A DNA stretch of 64,000 bases from Irpex lacteus. Its lineage: Eukaryota; Basidiomycota; Agaricomycetes; Polyporales; Irpicaceae. The stretch lies in NCBI GenBank assembly GCA_001986395.2, contig MQVO02000003.1:124001-188000 (forward strand). The letters are read 5' to 3'. Below are positions 1 through 12,040 of this stretch, piece by piece (positions within the stretch are counted from its first letter, which is position 1; each line of letters opens with the position of its first letter). The notes under the pieces are model-generated. The model saw only the letters and a program-made list of their open reading frames with translations. It had not been told where the DNA came from and searched no databases. Both the position numbers and the translations under genes were made by a program.

Positions 1-835
1 TCTATACACGAGAACTCGCCCAGATGGATTGTGTACCGAACTTCAGTCTGTAACTCGAGGAAATGCAGTATTGAACGCGATCCTGACACGAAAAAGTTTA
101 AATGTATTGGGCAACATTGTATTTTTACTTTTACGAAGACAAAAATGCAATCAATCATGAATTGATTTTTAAGCTGACAAAATCATTGATAAAATCTTAT
201 TCCAGTTTCCTTCGATTTGTTTTCAAATTTTCATGACGTAAAATATAATTCAGCCCTTTTTATTTTACCAGCGCTGCAGGATTCAGTTTCACTGCTTCTA
301 AAAGTTTATTAAAAGTAAAGAACAACAGTTAATAAAATGATATGAAAAATGTAATTTCTTGTATACACTTTTACAATAGAAAAAATGATAACAAAAGCGA
401 GAGCTGCAATATCATTTTGCATGTCGCCAAATGAAAATAAAATCTTGAGTTCTCTATATTTTGCTCTATATTTTGAGTGTATAAAAATGTGACACAGCTG
501 GCCACATTTTAAAGAGTACAAAATACAATGACGGGTCAATCTTTTTGGTCTACAAAAATCCAACATCTGCCGATTCAATTTTTTCATAATTTTCGTCATC
601 ACAAAATAAGTTAGGAACTTAAAGTTTGTTTACTCTTTATCTAACCCTTTTTGGATGTGAAAAATAGTAGATTAGACGTAGTGGTACTCCGGTTGATGTG
701 ACCTCCACGAGAGCCCTCCGGTTGATGTACTCCCGTATCCGGATGGCATCGCGATCAAATCCTTCCTCTCCATAAGCCTCCTGATCGGTCCCTTGCCACG
801 GGACATGTGGAGGCCTCGGGATTCCTCGTGAGGCG
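1..835. other. AT-rich gene-free stretch
   Basis: Bases 60-660 are clearly more AT-rich than the rest of the window and contain no coding exon I can support on either strand. A 12-base motif, TCCGGTTGATGT, occurs twice near 689-728. It may be decayed repeat DNA, but I could not define element ends. Confidence 0.5.
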
Positions 836-1881
836 CTAATTTTTTTTCCGACAAACCCAATAAACTCCAGTAATCAAGGCATCGTTGTTCAAGCTGGTGC
901 GCAGAGTTTGCCAGTTGATACCAGCCAGCTGTGTCGCGAGTATAAATGACGCTTCGAGGCTCATAGGTCCTACTGGGCCTTTCTGAGCATACAATGCGTC
1001 TCTGCTAGACGTGACTCGGACACCATCGAAGGGTTTATAGGGTGCCCTGGATGTGAGGTTTCCAACCCATGACGTCTTCGAGTTAACGATCGTTCGCTCG
1101 TTGTTCTCGAGAAGAATCTTCACGTCTGAAGGGAAGAGCGCACCAGCGAGTTTGGAGTTACCAAGTGTAGAGAAGTATTCCGAAATGACACGGCCATTTC
1201 CACCTGGCTTGGCAGCACGGGTGTTGATGAGCTGGTTGTACAATGTAATGATTCTCCAGCTTTCGGACCAGCGCCAGTTTGGATTCCTCTTGTCGGCGGC
1301 CCACTCCTTCTCGTTTTCGGATGGTTTGAGCGCAGCGTCACCTATACGTTGATTCATCCCTGTATCGTAGCAAAGGGAGGTCAGTATACAGATACCAAGG
1401 ATGCGAAAAGTCGTACAGGGAAACTCATCCGGATCTCTGCCATCGGTGTTGCTGATCCAGGGCTTATTATCCTTCGGCTCTCCCTTATACAGGTACTCCA
1501 GGAAGGTGGCCGTGCTTTGATCCCACTGCAAATATAGCAGTATATACGTCAATCGTTCAGACTTTGGAATGGGTGGCGACTCACTGGTTTCAAATAACCA
1601 GGGGCATAAGGGAACGTCCAGTCGGCCCTACAGTATGACCAGCCCGTTTATCTCCAGGAACATCTCATTAGATTATGAGTGTACTTACGGTGGAATGAAA
1701 CTGGAGTTCCACTTCTCAATCCCAAGCTCATCAAAAGCTAAACAATGTCTGCGTGAGCCATGGTTTTGTAAGCCATGAGGGAGTACTTACGAGTTGACAG
1801 AACTTGCTGCGTAGGACTAGCAGATGCGAAATGAACGCATGCCGCATAGAGAGCAAGGATAGCACTGGCAGGAAGCTTCAT
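836..1881 (-). CDS. Secreted protein of unknown function (5 exons)
   Basis: Exons on the minus strand are 1791-1881, 1689-1737, 1585-1627, 1417-1525 and 836-1359; their lengths sum to 816 nt (271 aa). I chose the start because it opens a clear signal peptide (MKLPASAILALYAACVHFAS) directly downstream of a TATA-like box. The mature part is rich in Trp, Asn and Pro (for example WNSSFIPP, YLKPWDQST, NPNWRWSESW) and has NxS/T sites such as NSS. I do not recognise the family. The last exon ends in an odd tail at a poly-T run (839-848), so the 3' end could be mis-modelled. An effector-like or hydrolytic secreted protein is possible, but nothing in the sequence shows a catalytic motif. Confidence 0.65.
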
Positions 1882-1947
1882 CTTCGAATTCGTGTCCCTC
1901 TATACAAGCACAACCGAGGATGAGTATTAGTGTACTGGAGCTGAGGC

Positions 1948-1953
1948 TATATA
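1948..1953 (-). promoter_or_regulatory. TATA-like box of the secreted-protein gene
   Basis: TATATA lies about 67 bp upstream of the start codon at 1881. The position suits a fungal core promoter. Confidence 0.4.
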
Positions 1954-2905
1954 CGCGATTTGGCTTGGTTAGACATCGGGAATGGATGCATCGGGGATAT
2001 AACTTTTCGTTCCAAATGTCCAGGGATGGTCCATAGCGAGGAATGCTCGGGCGAGCACGCACTCGGCGTTGCGAAGTACCGATTCACCTAGCACGCTGCT
2101 TGCTTGACTCGTACTGTATTGTTAAGCATATTGAATGTCTGTTATAAGATGACACGTGTAATGGATGCTAAGGGTAGTTATACCCACAAATAATACCATA
2201 GCTGTAGTCAGCATAGTTTGCACGTGCGAGGACCCTTCTTCTATGGGATGGCTTACCGGCAGGGACAGGCCAACTTGGCTTCTTCATGTTAGTATAAGTC
2301 ATGCTAAACAAATTTCGGGCTCTCGCGTTGCATTCGCGACGGTGGAAGAAGTAGTTAAGTAAGAGAGAAACGGCGCAAGCTTGACCGGTCGGTGACGGAA
2401 GCTACGGATCACTTTAAGGCGCTCCGAAATACATTGCCGAAGCGCTGATCACGGCTGGCCACATCTGCTTTGGTTCGCCGCTCACTCACCTTGGAGTCAA
2501 TGAGAACAAACCTTCCACATTAACAAACTCCTGATACAATCATCAGATGATCATTCACCGCTGAATGTCAAAGCATGTGCTCTCTGCTTCTTCTCCTTGG
2601 ATTCTGATTCATCTCAAGAGAGTTCACCAACGGATACCCACTGGAGTCCGGCACACCGATATCACGGAAAGCTACAAGTATGATCCTAGAGCGGATTGTA
2701 ACATTTGCGTCAGACGGTAGGTTTGCTCAGGCGACTATATAGAGTGTATGGCGGCATACACCGATGGTAAGACTTCCTTGAGATCGTACCTGCGCTCTCA
2801 CGAAGAGCCAAAACTTCACCTCTCGGCACAGGGCTTCCATGATGAACGACCTTCTGCTCGGTTGTCAGGTCTTTGGTAAATAGTCCGAAGTACAACACAC
2901 AGAGA
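1954..2905. other. Intergenic region, no gene seen
   Basis: This lies between the secreted-protein promoter and the 3' end of the cyclophilin gene. Only short ORFs with no splice or motif support are present. Confidence 0.5.
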
Positions 2906-3788
2906 TCAGCGGCCAGCTAGTTCGGCGTCAGCAATAGGATTTGCGTGAATTGTTACCTGGAGGGGACAATGCGAAGTCGCTTAATGAGGATATATACTGC
3001 GCCAGTGCCTGAGAAGACTTACATGTGTGAGTCTTATTTCATTCAAAGGTCTGTTCTTGGGATTGACAGGCACACGTTCCATTGCGTCTAGTGTCGAATC
3101 CGCGCCGTCGATGACCTGCAATCAAGAAAAAAAGAAGAGAATGAGGAAAGAGTGGTTCCTGCATGCCGAACACCGTACGAGTATGAGCTTACCTTGCCAA
3201 ATATAGTGTATTTCCCGTCGAGGTGAGGCTGCTTCGAGTACGTGATGAAGAATTGAGATTTGTTGGTGTCAGGACCAGCATTCGCCATGGCGAGGATGCC
3301 ACGATTGTTGAACTGTTGAAGTCATCGTGACAAATAGTCAGGTAAAGAACAAAGACCACCATAAGCTGCACCGGGTCACCTTCAATGTTGAGCGGATTTC
3401 ATCCTCGAACGGTTTGCCCCAGATGCTTTGGCCTCCCTTACCCGTACCTCCGGGGTCACCGGTCTGAATCATGAAGCCTTTGATATTCCTGTGCCAAATA
3501 CAATTGTCGTAATATCCAGACGCACAGAGTGCCAAAAAGTTCTATAGGAGAGGGGCGGAATTAGATACGCGACGGAGGCCAGAGCAGTCTTTGGACGTCA
3601 CCTCCGCGGCCTTGGGGACAGCCTCACAGAAGATTTCCACCTGGCATGATGTTCAGCAGTGGTTTAGCTGCGGAGGGGAGAAGGTAGATACCTTCAATTC
3701 TCCTAGATTCGTATGCAGTGTTACAGACTAGCAAGATATCAGCCATTGTTTTGCATGAGGTGCAATGTGACAATAGTACACTTACCAT
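2906..3788 (-). CDS. Peptidyl-prolyl cis-trans isomerase, PPIL3/cyclophilin J type
   Basis: A small single-domain cyclophilin of 169 aa. Exons are 3786-3788, 3692-3727, 3597-3640, 3380-3542, 3193-3312, 3023-3115 and 2906-2956 on the minus strand. It catalyses prolyl cis-trans isomerisation; the PPIL3 subfamily is found in spliceosomes. Diagnostic stretches are [55 protein letters not shown] and [10 protein letters not shown]. The catalytic Arg and the Phe/Gln/Phe positions of the family are present ([14 protein letters not shown]). The first coding exon is only the ATG followed by GTAAG. The donor after exon 3 (AC|GTCC) is weak and adds Val-Thr before NFLALC, so that junction is the least certain. 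The gene is divergent from the Gα gene across about 410 bp. Confidence 0.88.
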
Positions 3789-4197
3789 GATACGTGACGC
3801 AGGACAAGCTGCAAAGTGGCGTGACGCGTGAACCAACTTGGGACACAGTACTCCCGGGCGGGCTGCGCCACGAAGCTCATCTCCCGGTGATAGAGGCCGG
3901 GACAGAGTGATGGCATTCCTGTAATAGGATAAATATGCCCGGGAAATGCCAAGATACTCGGTTGCGTGGCAGAAGATCTGATTGCGATGACCGAACAGCG
4001 CCGGCGACGCCTGCGTTTATCTTCCGGAAACGGCGAGGATTGACGTGAGATTATTGAATACCGCCGTTTAGTCCATGTCTGTAACTTCATAAGGATGTAG
4101 ATCCTGGTCAAGCTTCCTTTCTCCCACACCCTCATCTTTCTCCTCACCGTACTCGTCGTCCCCCGTCTCCTCGTGCCCGCCGTCCCGCTCGTCGTCC
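3789..4197. promoter_or_regulatory. Shared divergent promoter region, PPIL3 / Gα
   Basis: About 410 bp separate the two start codons. ORFs reading through this stretch on the minus strand look like shadows of the Gα first exon and upstream DNA. I see no obvious TATA box. Confidence 0.45.
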
Positions 4198-6354
4198 GTG
4201 ACGTCGAACTCACCCGTTTTCGCGATGATCCGTACCTCAAGACCCCCTTCTGTCCATAGCACTAACACAGAGCACGGAGACCCGTTTTCAGCCCATCTGC
4301 GACCCCCTCCAGGTGAAACGGAGCATGACCGTCAGCTTAGGCTTCAGCAGGAGGCTGAGGCCAAACGCATCAGCGACTCCATCGACGAGGAGCTCAAGCA
4401 AGATGCGAAGCGACTTCAGAAGCGTAAACAAGACGTCAAGGTACGTGCTACTTACTCAACATGTCGGGGTCGCTCCACGTCATATGTGGCTAGCTTGCCA
4501 GCGATAAGTGTACCTCGTGCGCAATCACGAACGCCTTCTACACGCTTACTCGGCCTACAAGGCACGTAGCGGCTGTAGCTCGCTTGATTTGCTATCCTTG
4601 ATTAATCAACTAGCGTAAAGCAATGACGAGTTGCTAATTTGTATTTCGATTTTATAGCTCCTCCTTCTCGGTCAGGCAGAGTCCGGGAAGTCGACACTGC
4701 AAAAACAGTTTCAGCTCATGTACAGCCCTGGCACTCTCGAGGAGGAGCGGTTGTCATGGAGGCCCGTGGTATACTACAACATCGTGCGACCTATCAGGCG
4801 CATCTTCGAAGTCGTAGATGCATATGCGGAACTTGACTACGACGAGATGAACAGCTTTGATGGTCCGGGTGGTACACCCGATAGTACCGGGGCCAGCTCT
4901 TCTTCTACTGGCGATCACTCTATCGATTCCTCTAGTGTGGAACGCGAACTGTCTACCTTGCGTTTGCGTCTCTCTCCCCTTCTAGCTACGGAACCGTCTC
5001 TCGCAGAACGTCTTTCGGGAGGCAATCCTTCCGCAGCGCCAAGTGCCAAAGGAAATCTCCTTGTGCGCTCCGGTTGGCAACTACTGGGCAAGGCGAAGCG
5101 CGACCGTTCTAGCTACGGAGGCCGAACCTCCCTGGATGCTGCACCCAGGCGTAGCGAGGACTCGAGTAGGAGCTCGTCGCATGCTGATGATAAGCTGATT
5201 GAGGAGGTCACATCCATCCTCAGTGCTTGCAAGGACGATGTTCGTGAATTATGGGAACATCCCCACGTCAGAAAGCTCCGCGAGAAACGGAGGCTGCGTT
5301 TGGAAGAGTGGGCTGAATTGTAAGTACTTGGAATCTTTGTGTATCTTCCAGAACCTGACAGACCTGCATCAGTTTCCTCGATAATATCACGAGAGTATCC
5401 TCACCTGGATATATTCCTACTACCGGTACGCTTGTCCTTGTTAGGTAATTGGTAATTGCTGACACCTTCCTAAGACGACATCCTTCATGCGCGGATACAA
5501 ACCATGGGCGTGACTGAGCATATCTTTGATGTGTCCTTGCATGGCCGCACTGTGACTTGGCACTTATACGACGTTGGCGGCGCGCGGGGACAGCGACACA
5601 CATGGGTCCCGTACTTCGATGACGCGTAAGTGCAAACGTTGATCCTATGTCTCCCACGAAGACCACGGATGCTGAATGTTCTATCAGGTCTGCCATTATT
5701 TTCATGGCCCCCGTTAGCGCTTTTGACCAGGTATGTCTCATGCTATCATGTAGTGCGGCAATTCTCATCCCGAGAGCGTAGTACCTCGAGGAAGATCCAC
5801 GGACGAACCGTATCGACGATTCCCTCCAGCTGTTTACGCACATTTGCTCGCATGAACTTCTTAAACGTGCACACTTGGTCCTATTCTTGAGTAAGCCGTT
5901 GGTTCTATTTATATTGCAATGACTAACCGAGTATTGCCTTATAGATAAGACCGATGTCTTGCAAGCCAAGATTGCCCGAGGAGTCCGTGTGAACAAATAG
6001 TACGCCTTCCGTTGATTCCGTTAAACCCGGTCTGTTGATTAACTATGGGTTCAACTTGCCTTGTATCCTGTAGCATAACGTCATATGGTGAACGACCGAA
6101 CGAGTTCGACTCCGTGGTGAATTACTTCCGGGCGCATTTCACACAGGTGCACAAGCGGAACAACCAGAGCATGCGTGTGTTGTATACGCATCTGACCAGT
6201 GTTGTGGTACGTCCGGTACAGCCCTGTTTGGTGTAAGAGTGTGATTGACCGGTCAATTCATTTACCTCAGGACAAGAAAGCTACCCAAAGTGTCATCACG
6301 AATGTCCGGGATTCAATCTTCAGGGTTTATCTGCAGTCCGCGGCGCTCGTTTGA
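4198..6354 (+). CDS. Heterotrimeric G-protein alpha subunit, divergent fungal type
   Basis: Nine exons: 4198-4440, 4658-5319, 5373-5425, 5475-5625, 5688-5730, 5782-5890, 5945-5999, 6074-6206 and 6271-6354; 510 aa against about 350 for canonical Gα. The P-loop is LLLLGQAESGKST, switch I has ARIQTMG (Arg and Thr kept), switch II is DVGGARGQRHTW, the base-binding motif is FLNKTD, and the C-terminus runs TSVVDKKAT to VYLQSAALV. The extra length sits in the N-terminus and the helical domain (Ser-rich, about residues 130-250). The N-terminus lacks the MGxxxS myristoylation context. The usual catalytic Gln of switch II is Ala. It probably acts in membrane-proximal signalling, but GTP hydrolysis may be altered. 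A start at the internal ATG 4225 is also possible. Confidence 0.9.
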
Positions 6355-8090
6355 TCGACGACTCCGACATCTTCCTTTCCGACCACACGATTACACAATC
6401 GCACACAGCTCCGGTTCACGCCCCTCACGTCTTCCCTCAACAGTAACTTATTTGCCGAATCGCCACACTACATGATCGCTCATCGCAACAAACACCGTCA
6501 ACTTCGTTCAAGACTTGCAAGCGCCTGCAGCCACACATTCCGCGTTCATCCTTGCATTACCCCACTAGACTTCTATCGCAGGTCGTCCCCTCATTTGTTT
6601 TAATTCCTGTTGTATACGCTTTTCAGAGGATTCGCTGTTTTATTGCCGGTTTCCCTCGGCGTTTTGAGCCGGGGGAGTGTTCTCTTCGTCATGGATTCGC
6701 TTGTGTACTCTACCCTACAGTGTATTTTAGTTTTAATTATGTTGAAGAGTTGAAATGGCAACGTTACGTTTTCACAGAGACGTTTCACTTGGGACCACAA
6801 CCACGAAAGCATGATGCATGATCGACCAACATGAGCGCTCTTCCAGCGGTCAATGTTTGTGCGTGTTTGAGGATATCTCTCACTACCTCTACGTTTTGAC
6901 ACACATCCACTGCTTTCTACACACAGCTTAGGTTTCGTACTCACTATCGACCCGAGAGTACCCTATTGTCTATCGCGCCGCAAACGATCCTCTCACGGTC
7001 CATCCTGCATGTTCCGAGTTGCAGCTGTGGCTGGAAATGCCTGAACAGCTTTGCAGACCATCCCGAGCCGCCGTTTACTCCAATTGGCTAAACCAAGGGA
7101 GGAGCTTGCTGCAGCGACTGTCATGTGTCCTAACACCTGGCGGTTTAGTCGTGTGGTATTGAACATCTCATCACGCTCAAGGCTAGTGTCTATAGTTTTC
7201 TAGACACAGCATGACGGCTGTAGGGAGATTGTTGCAGGGCTTGGGACGTATACAGCGGTATGTGCGATCCGACTTGACGCCTTCGTTATATGCTATACCA
7301 TTCACTTACACTTACACTCACGACGTTTAGAGCCTATGTGAAAGGTACATGGATGCCATGCCATTTCCGATATACCAGCTGACCCACCGTGGGCCTCTGA
7401 ATGTGCTGCGAAGTCAGGCGCGAGAAAGCAATCTGAATGCACTATTGGACTGCACCCCATGAACTTGGCAGGCTGATAGACTCATCACTACACAGTCTAG
7501 TGAGCTTCCTGATCATATCTCGCGGTCTGTCTCTCATCACTGCCACATCCTCCCTCGGCGATGGTGTGGGTGTGCAGTGTAGCCGGACTACGACTATCCA
7601 CGATAATTGTATCACCTGAGCACGACGACCGGAACCCTTCGGAAACGTTGCATCTGCTTTTGGACAGTCTTGAAACAACATTTGGGACATAGGCGGGCGA
7701 TTTCGTATCCACCTTCAACTTCGCGAGGTGCGAGTAATGCGATTTGTGCATACTGCCAGACGTACCGACGCACTAGCGCCGAGTTTTATGGATGACGACT
7801 GCGGGTTTAGGGAACTTCAGGCATCTAGCCGCTCGTGGTTTACGATGAAGGCACAGCTCGACGAGCACACGATATCCGTAATGTTCCCTGCCGTGACGGC
7901 GGTTATGAGGAATCTGCAGTAGTCAGCTGTCCCAGGCTCAAGTGCACCCTCCGTTTGGGGCCGAGACCAGGGGAGGGGCTAAACCCAAGTAGCCTGTACG
8001 GTTTATGCACCTGTATTGGGTATGTCATCTTGTGTACATTCTCCACTTCGCGCTCTCATGATCGGTTCTCGCACTTCCTTGGTCATGCAG
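6355..8090. other. Long intergenic region, no gene seen
   Basis: About 1.7 kb between the Gα stop and the FDH promoter. Several ORFs of 60-114 codons occur on both strands, but none has a recognisable motif, start context or splice pattern. Confidence 0.5.
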
Positions 8091-8099
8091 TATATATAG
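8091..8099 (+). promoter_or_regulatory. TATA box of formate dehydrogenase
   Basis: TATATATAG lies 97 bp upstream of the FDH start codon at 8188. It is a good core-promoter candidate. Confidence 0.5.
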
Positions 8100-8187
8100 G
8101 CAACCCTCTTGTCTGTGAATTGGTGCGAACGGCTCTTGTCTTCATTACACACACATCCTCAGCCCATCCACAACTCTTGTTATCATC

Positions 8188-9627
8188 ATGGTTAAGGTAC
8201 GTCTACAACGCTTTCCAACGTCGGGCAACTGCTGATCATAGACGTGATGACGTTCTAGGTTCTTGCTATTCTCTACAGCGGAGGCCAGGCTGCGAAGGAG
8301 GAACCCCGTCTTCTTGGCACGATCGAGAACCAGGTCAGTATAGTAATTGTCAGTAGTTATCGAAACCCATTGACGCCCCTTCATTATAGCTTGGTATCCG
8401 CGATTGGCTCACTGAGCAGGGCCACGAGTTGATCGTAAGTCATATCCCGACGCAGCTTACACGGCCTCCGGGTATTCACAACATGCTTCGGATATAGGTT
8501 TCCGACGACAAGGAGGGCCCCGACAGTGTCTTCCAAAAGAACATCGTCGATGTACGTCAACGATGAACCTCGTCATCCATTGGTATACTCACTATACTCC
8601 GCAGGCTGAAATCCTCATCACCACTCCCTTCCACCCTGGCTACCTCACCCGCGACCTGATCGAGAAAGCCAAGAACCTCAAGCTCTGCGTCACCGCCGGC
8701 GTCGGCTCAGACCACATCGACCTGAACGCCGCCGTCGAGCATGGCATCGAGGTCCTCGAAGTGTCCGGATCGAACGTCGTCTCTGTCGCAGAGCACGTCG
8801 TCATGAGCATCCTGCTGCTCGTGAGGAACTTTGTCCCCGCACATGAGATGATCGAGCGTGGCGACTGGTACGTCTCTGAGATTGCGCGTAATGCGTACGA
8901 TTTGGAGGGCAAGGTCGTTGGTACGATTGGTGCTGGCCGTATTGGGTTCCGTGTCCTTCAGCGTCTCAAGCCGTTCAACGTCAAGGAGCTTCTCTACTAC
9001 GACTATGCCCCATTGCCAGAACGTGAGTTCAAGCATTCACTACACTGTTGCGTGCATACTTAGACTAAGTGCTCCCTATAGATGCTGCTAAGGAAGTCGG
9101 TGTCCGCCGCGTGGAGGACCTCAAGGACTTCGTCTCCCAATGCGACGTCGTCACCGTCAACTGCCCCCTGCACGAAGGCACCCGCGGCCTCGTCAACGCC
9201 GAGCTACTGAGCCACTTCAAGAAAGGCGCATGGCTCGTCAACACCGCGCGTGGCGCCATCTGCGACAAGGACGCCGTCGCCGCCGCCCTCAAGTCCGGTC
9301 AACTCTCAGGGTACTCCGGAGACGTGTGGAACGTGCAGCCGGCACCGAAGGACCACGTGTGGAGGACGATGAAGAACCCGCTTGGTGGTGGAAATGGTAT
9401 GGTCCCGCATTATTCGGGGACGACGCTTGATGCGCAGGCGAGGTATGCTGCGGGGACGAAGTCGATTATCGAGAACTACCTGAGTGGGAAGGCGCAGGAG
9501 CCGCAGAACATCATTGTTGGCAAGAGTGAGTTGTCGCTTGTTTTCTGGTCCTTACCAAGCGGTTCGCTGACGATATCGTCCCTTTTTCGCAGAGGGTTAC
9601 GAGACCAAGGCATACGGCCAGCGTTGA
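8188..9627 (+). CDS. NAD-dependent formate dehydrogenase
   Basis: Oxidises formate to CO2 with reduction of NAD+. Seven exons (8188-8196, 8259-8333, 8390-8434, 8498-8551, 8605-9022, 9082-9525, 9593-9627) give 359 aa, the usual FDH length. It belongs to the D-2-hydroxyacid dehydrogenase superfamily: the N-terminal catalytic lobe begins VLAILYSGG, the nucleotide-binding motif is [12 protein letters not shown] (GxGxxG), and the substrate loop is [11 protein letters not shown]. The conserved active-site Arg lies in [10 protein letters not shown], the Gln in [12 protein letters not shown] and the His in [11 protein letters not shown]. There is no mitochondrial presequence, so it is probably cytosolic. 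The first exon is only three codons. In wood- and litter-decay fungi FDH is linked to oxalate/formate metabolism; that context is known for the family, not shown here. Confidence 0.95.
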
Positions 9628-10155
9628 GTCCCGGTTTGAACGCTAAATGTGAGAAAGCACGAATGTATTATTATTGTTGACAGAATGCATGTATCATCAT
9701 CTTCATAACCCCTGTGAATACGCAGCATATTGTATTGTAAGACGTTCGGTTCTAGAATGTGCTGTGGGTAATCTTGAGGCGCGAAGGTTGGTAGGTTTCT
9801 CGTTTGACTAGTCCCGTAGGGAAGACTAGTAGTGGGGCGCACTGGCATGCGCTGCGATAATATTGCAGGATCACCCTGAAAGCAAACCTACGAAGTAGAA
9901 TGCACTCAGCTTAAAGCCTGTGTGTCATGACATTCCTAAGCCTACTATGACCATGGGTTAACAGAAGCGGAAGACGAAGGTTGTAACCGATCCACGGCAC
10001 AGATTTACAATGACCCTTCCAGAGAAAACATACCCTACACCAGATCCACATCTGTAAGTATTCAAGAATTGCAAAGGTCTGCATCCCCTCGAAAGCGAAA
10101 TTATCCTCTTAAAAAACTTATTATACAAGCTCCTACTATTCCAACATCCAACCAA
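9628..10155. other. Intergenic region with FDH 3' end
   Basis: FDH and the bHLH gene converge here with about 530 bp between their stop codons. I see no gene and no clear poly(A) motif beyond AT-rich patches near 10105-10125. Confidence 0.5.
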
Positions 10156-11676
10156 TCACTCATCATCCCCCTCCTCCTCCCCATCCTTCCACCCCGTCCC
10201 CCCATTCCACTCCCTCTCCCACAGCGGCACGCCCTTCTCGTCCAAATGCTTAGATTCGGTGGTCTGTGCGGGGTGGGAGGGAGGGAGGACGTTCCGGGCG
10301 TGTGCGAGGCGTTCTTTGAGGGCGGTGCGGGAGGCGAGGAGGGCGTGGAGGTGGTCTATGGCTATAGTAAGGGGGGAGTAAAGTTAGCGTTAATAATCAT
10401 GAGCTTGAGGTGAATAGCCGGATGGGATGGGACGGTGTCATCAGTGTGATGATAACCACCACTCCAGATCTGAGAGACAAAGATAAAGATAAAAGAGAGA
10501 GACGAGACGTACTCTTCTGCAACACGACGTTCTCGCTCTTCGGTCCTGCCCGTCCGTCCCCCACTTTCTCCGCTGCCTCCTCAGCCGCACCCTTGCCCTT
10601 TCTCTTCCGCTTCGTCCGGCTTCCTTCCTCATCTGCTGCTCGTGCTATTTTCAATTCATGCAATTATTAGAACAAGCTGAAGCTGAAGACAAATGACAGA
10701 CAAACGCACCAGCTTCCTCCTCAGCCTTGATCGCCTCTCTCAACGCCGGCACAGCATCACAAAGCGCCTCATACCCCCTCCTAATATTCGCCCTCCTCTT
10801 CTGCTCGCTCTGGATATGGTTCGCCCGTTTCTGCGAAGGCGAAAGAAGCGCAGGCTTGCTAGTGCCGTTGCTAAGATTAGGGGTACCCTCCTCGTGCGTC
10901 TTGAGAGACGAGGGTCCAGCGATAGACGACGAGGACGTCGACGATGCTCGCGTACCGCGAGAGCGAGTGGGCGGGTCGATGGGGGAGGCGGGAGAGACGA
11001 CGGACGGTCGTCGTCGTTTCGAGGTGGGCTCGTGTGAGTTAAGACTATCGTGCGTATGCCAAGACTCCCCGTCGTGGGGCAGATTCCGCTTCGAGCTCGA
11101 CGGGGGGCGTTGGTTAGTAAGAAGAGAGGGCGAGGAAGACGTAGGGTAGGGAGACGGCCTCCCGTCGATCGTTGGAGTCGTAGAGGCGGTGTTAAAGCTG
11201 TATGGAGACGACGACGACGAGGAACTGCGTGCGGGGGAGTGAGACCTCGCCGACGGGAAGCTGAAGAGGTTGTCTGGGATGGCTTGCGAGGGTCCTCCGG
11301 GTGGGTTGACGTTGGGCAGGTGGATCTTGTGCGAGTTCCTGGAGGGCGCGCCAAAGCCGTAGGTGTAACTATGCGTTCTCCGTTGCTCGGTGCTAGTGTC
11401 CCCTGGGAGACTCGGCCAGCTCGTATTAACCGTCGTCGACGGTGCGTCGAACGACGACCTCAGCGAGGATACGTTATCGTGGTGTATATTCGTAGGCTCC
11501 AAGGCCATCAAGTCCTTCGCCGCCTTCGCCAGTACGGCCTCCTTGCCCTTTTCTGGGGCGGGCGGGATGGGGATATGGCCATCAGCGAGTGCCGACCACT
11601 CGAGGACGTCCGAGAAGTCGACAGAGGACAAGAACCCATTGAAGGCGACTGCCTCTGACTGCGTGAGTAGAGCCAT
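10156..11676 (-). CDS. Basic helix-loop-helix transcription factor
   Basis: Exons 10710-11676, 10513-10644 and 10156-10361 on the minus strand give 434 aa. Residues 1-270 are low-complexity Ser/Pro-rich, with an early segment FLSSVDFSDVLEWSAL. The basic region and helix 1 are NHIQSEQKRRANIRRGYEAL, where His, Glu and Arg fit the E-box-binding H-x3-E-x3-R pattern. The loop is unusually long (about 45 residues, KRKRKGKGAAEE and so on, largely exon 2). Helix 2 is SENVVLQKTIDHLHALLAS, followed by a short leucine-rich extension. An acidic EEEGDDE tail ends the protein. It is presumably a nuclear DNA-binding dimer. The long charged loop resembles fungal INO4/Mlx-like bHLH proteins, but I cannot assign targets. 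Confidence 0.85.
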
Positions 11677-12040
11677 TTTCAGGAGCAGTATCAGGAGCCT
11701 CGTGTGGGGAGTGAGCGGGGGGAAGGAGGCTTGTGATTTACGGAGGGTGGGCTGCGAAAGGCAAACAATTATTTATTGCGGTCATAAGCTCGAATAGGCA
11801 ATCAGACGCTGGGTCCCCAAGCCCCGCATTTTAGAGTAGATCAATGGATCGGTACCCCGCACGCGCAATTTCAGGGCGGTTTGCGTTTTAGACTGGGGCT
11901 CCATGCGACGCCGCGGGCGCAGAGTCACCCCTCCTGACCTCCTGGAGGTGAACGTGACCTCGAGAGGACGTCATATATAGGCTGCGTAAGATAACCACCC
12001 CCGAACGCACTCGTCTCATACACCGAAATAGTCTCGTAGG
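11677..12040. other. bHLH upstream / TAN1 downstream region
   Basis: 364 bp lie between two genes that are both on the minus strand. A CRE-like GACGTCATATATAG at about 11968-11980 is present some 295 bp upstream of the bHLH start. I see nothing coding. Confidence 0.4.

Noticed and set aside
1053..1352. Plus-strand ORF of 99 codons
   Set aside because: It is the antisense shadow of the last exon of the secreted-protein gene and has no motif.
4068..4268. Minus-strand Asp/Glu-rich ORF upstream of PPIL3
   Set aside because: It overlaps the Gα first exon in antisense, and the PPIL3 start is already explained by the ATG at 3786-3788.
9140..9430. Arg-rich ORF within FDH
   Set aside because: It is an out-of-frame read of FDH exon 6.
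10727..11658. Several long plus-strand ORFs opposite the bHLH gene
   Set aside because: They mirror the Ser/Pro-rich bHLH exon; the Arg/Gly-rich products are typical antisense composition.
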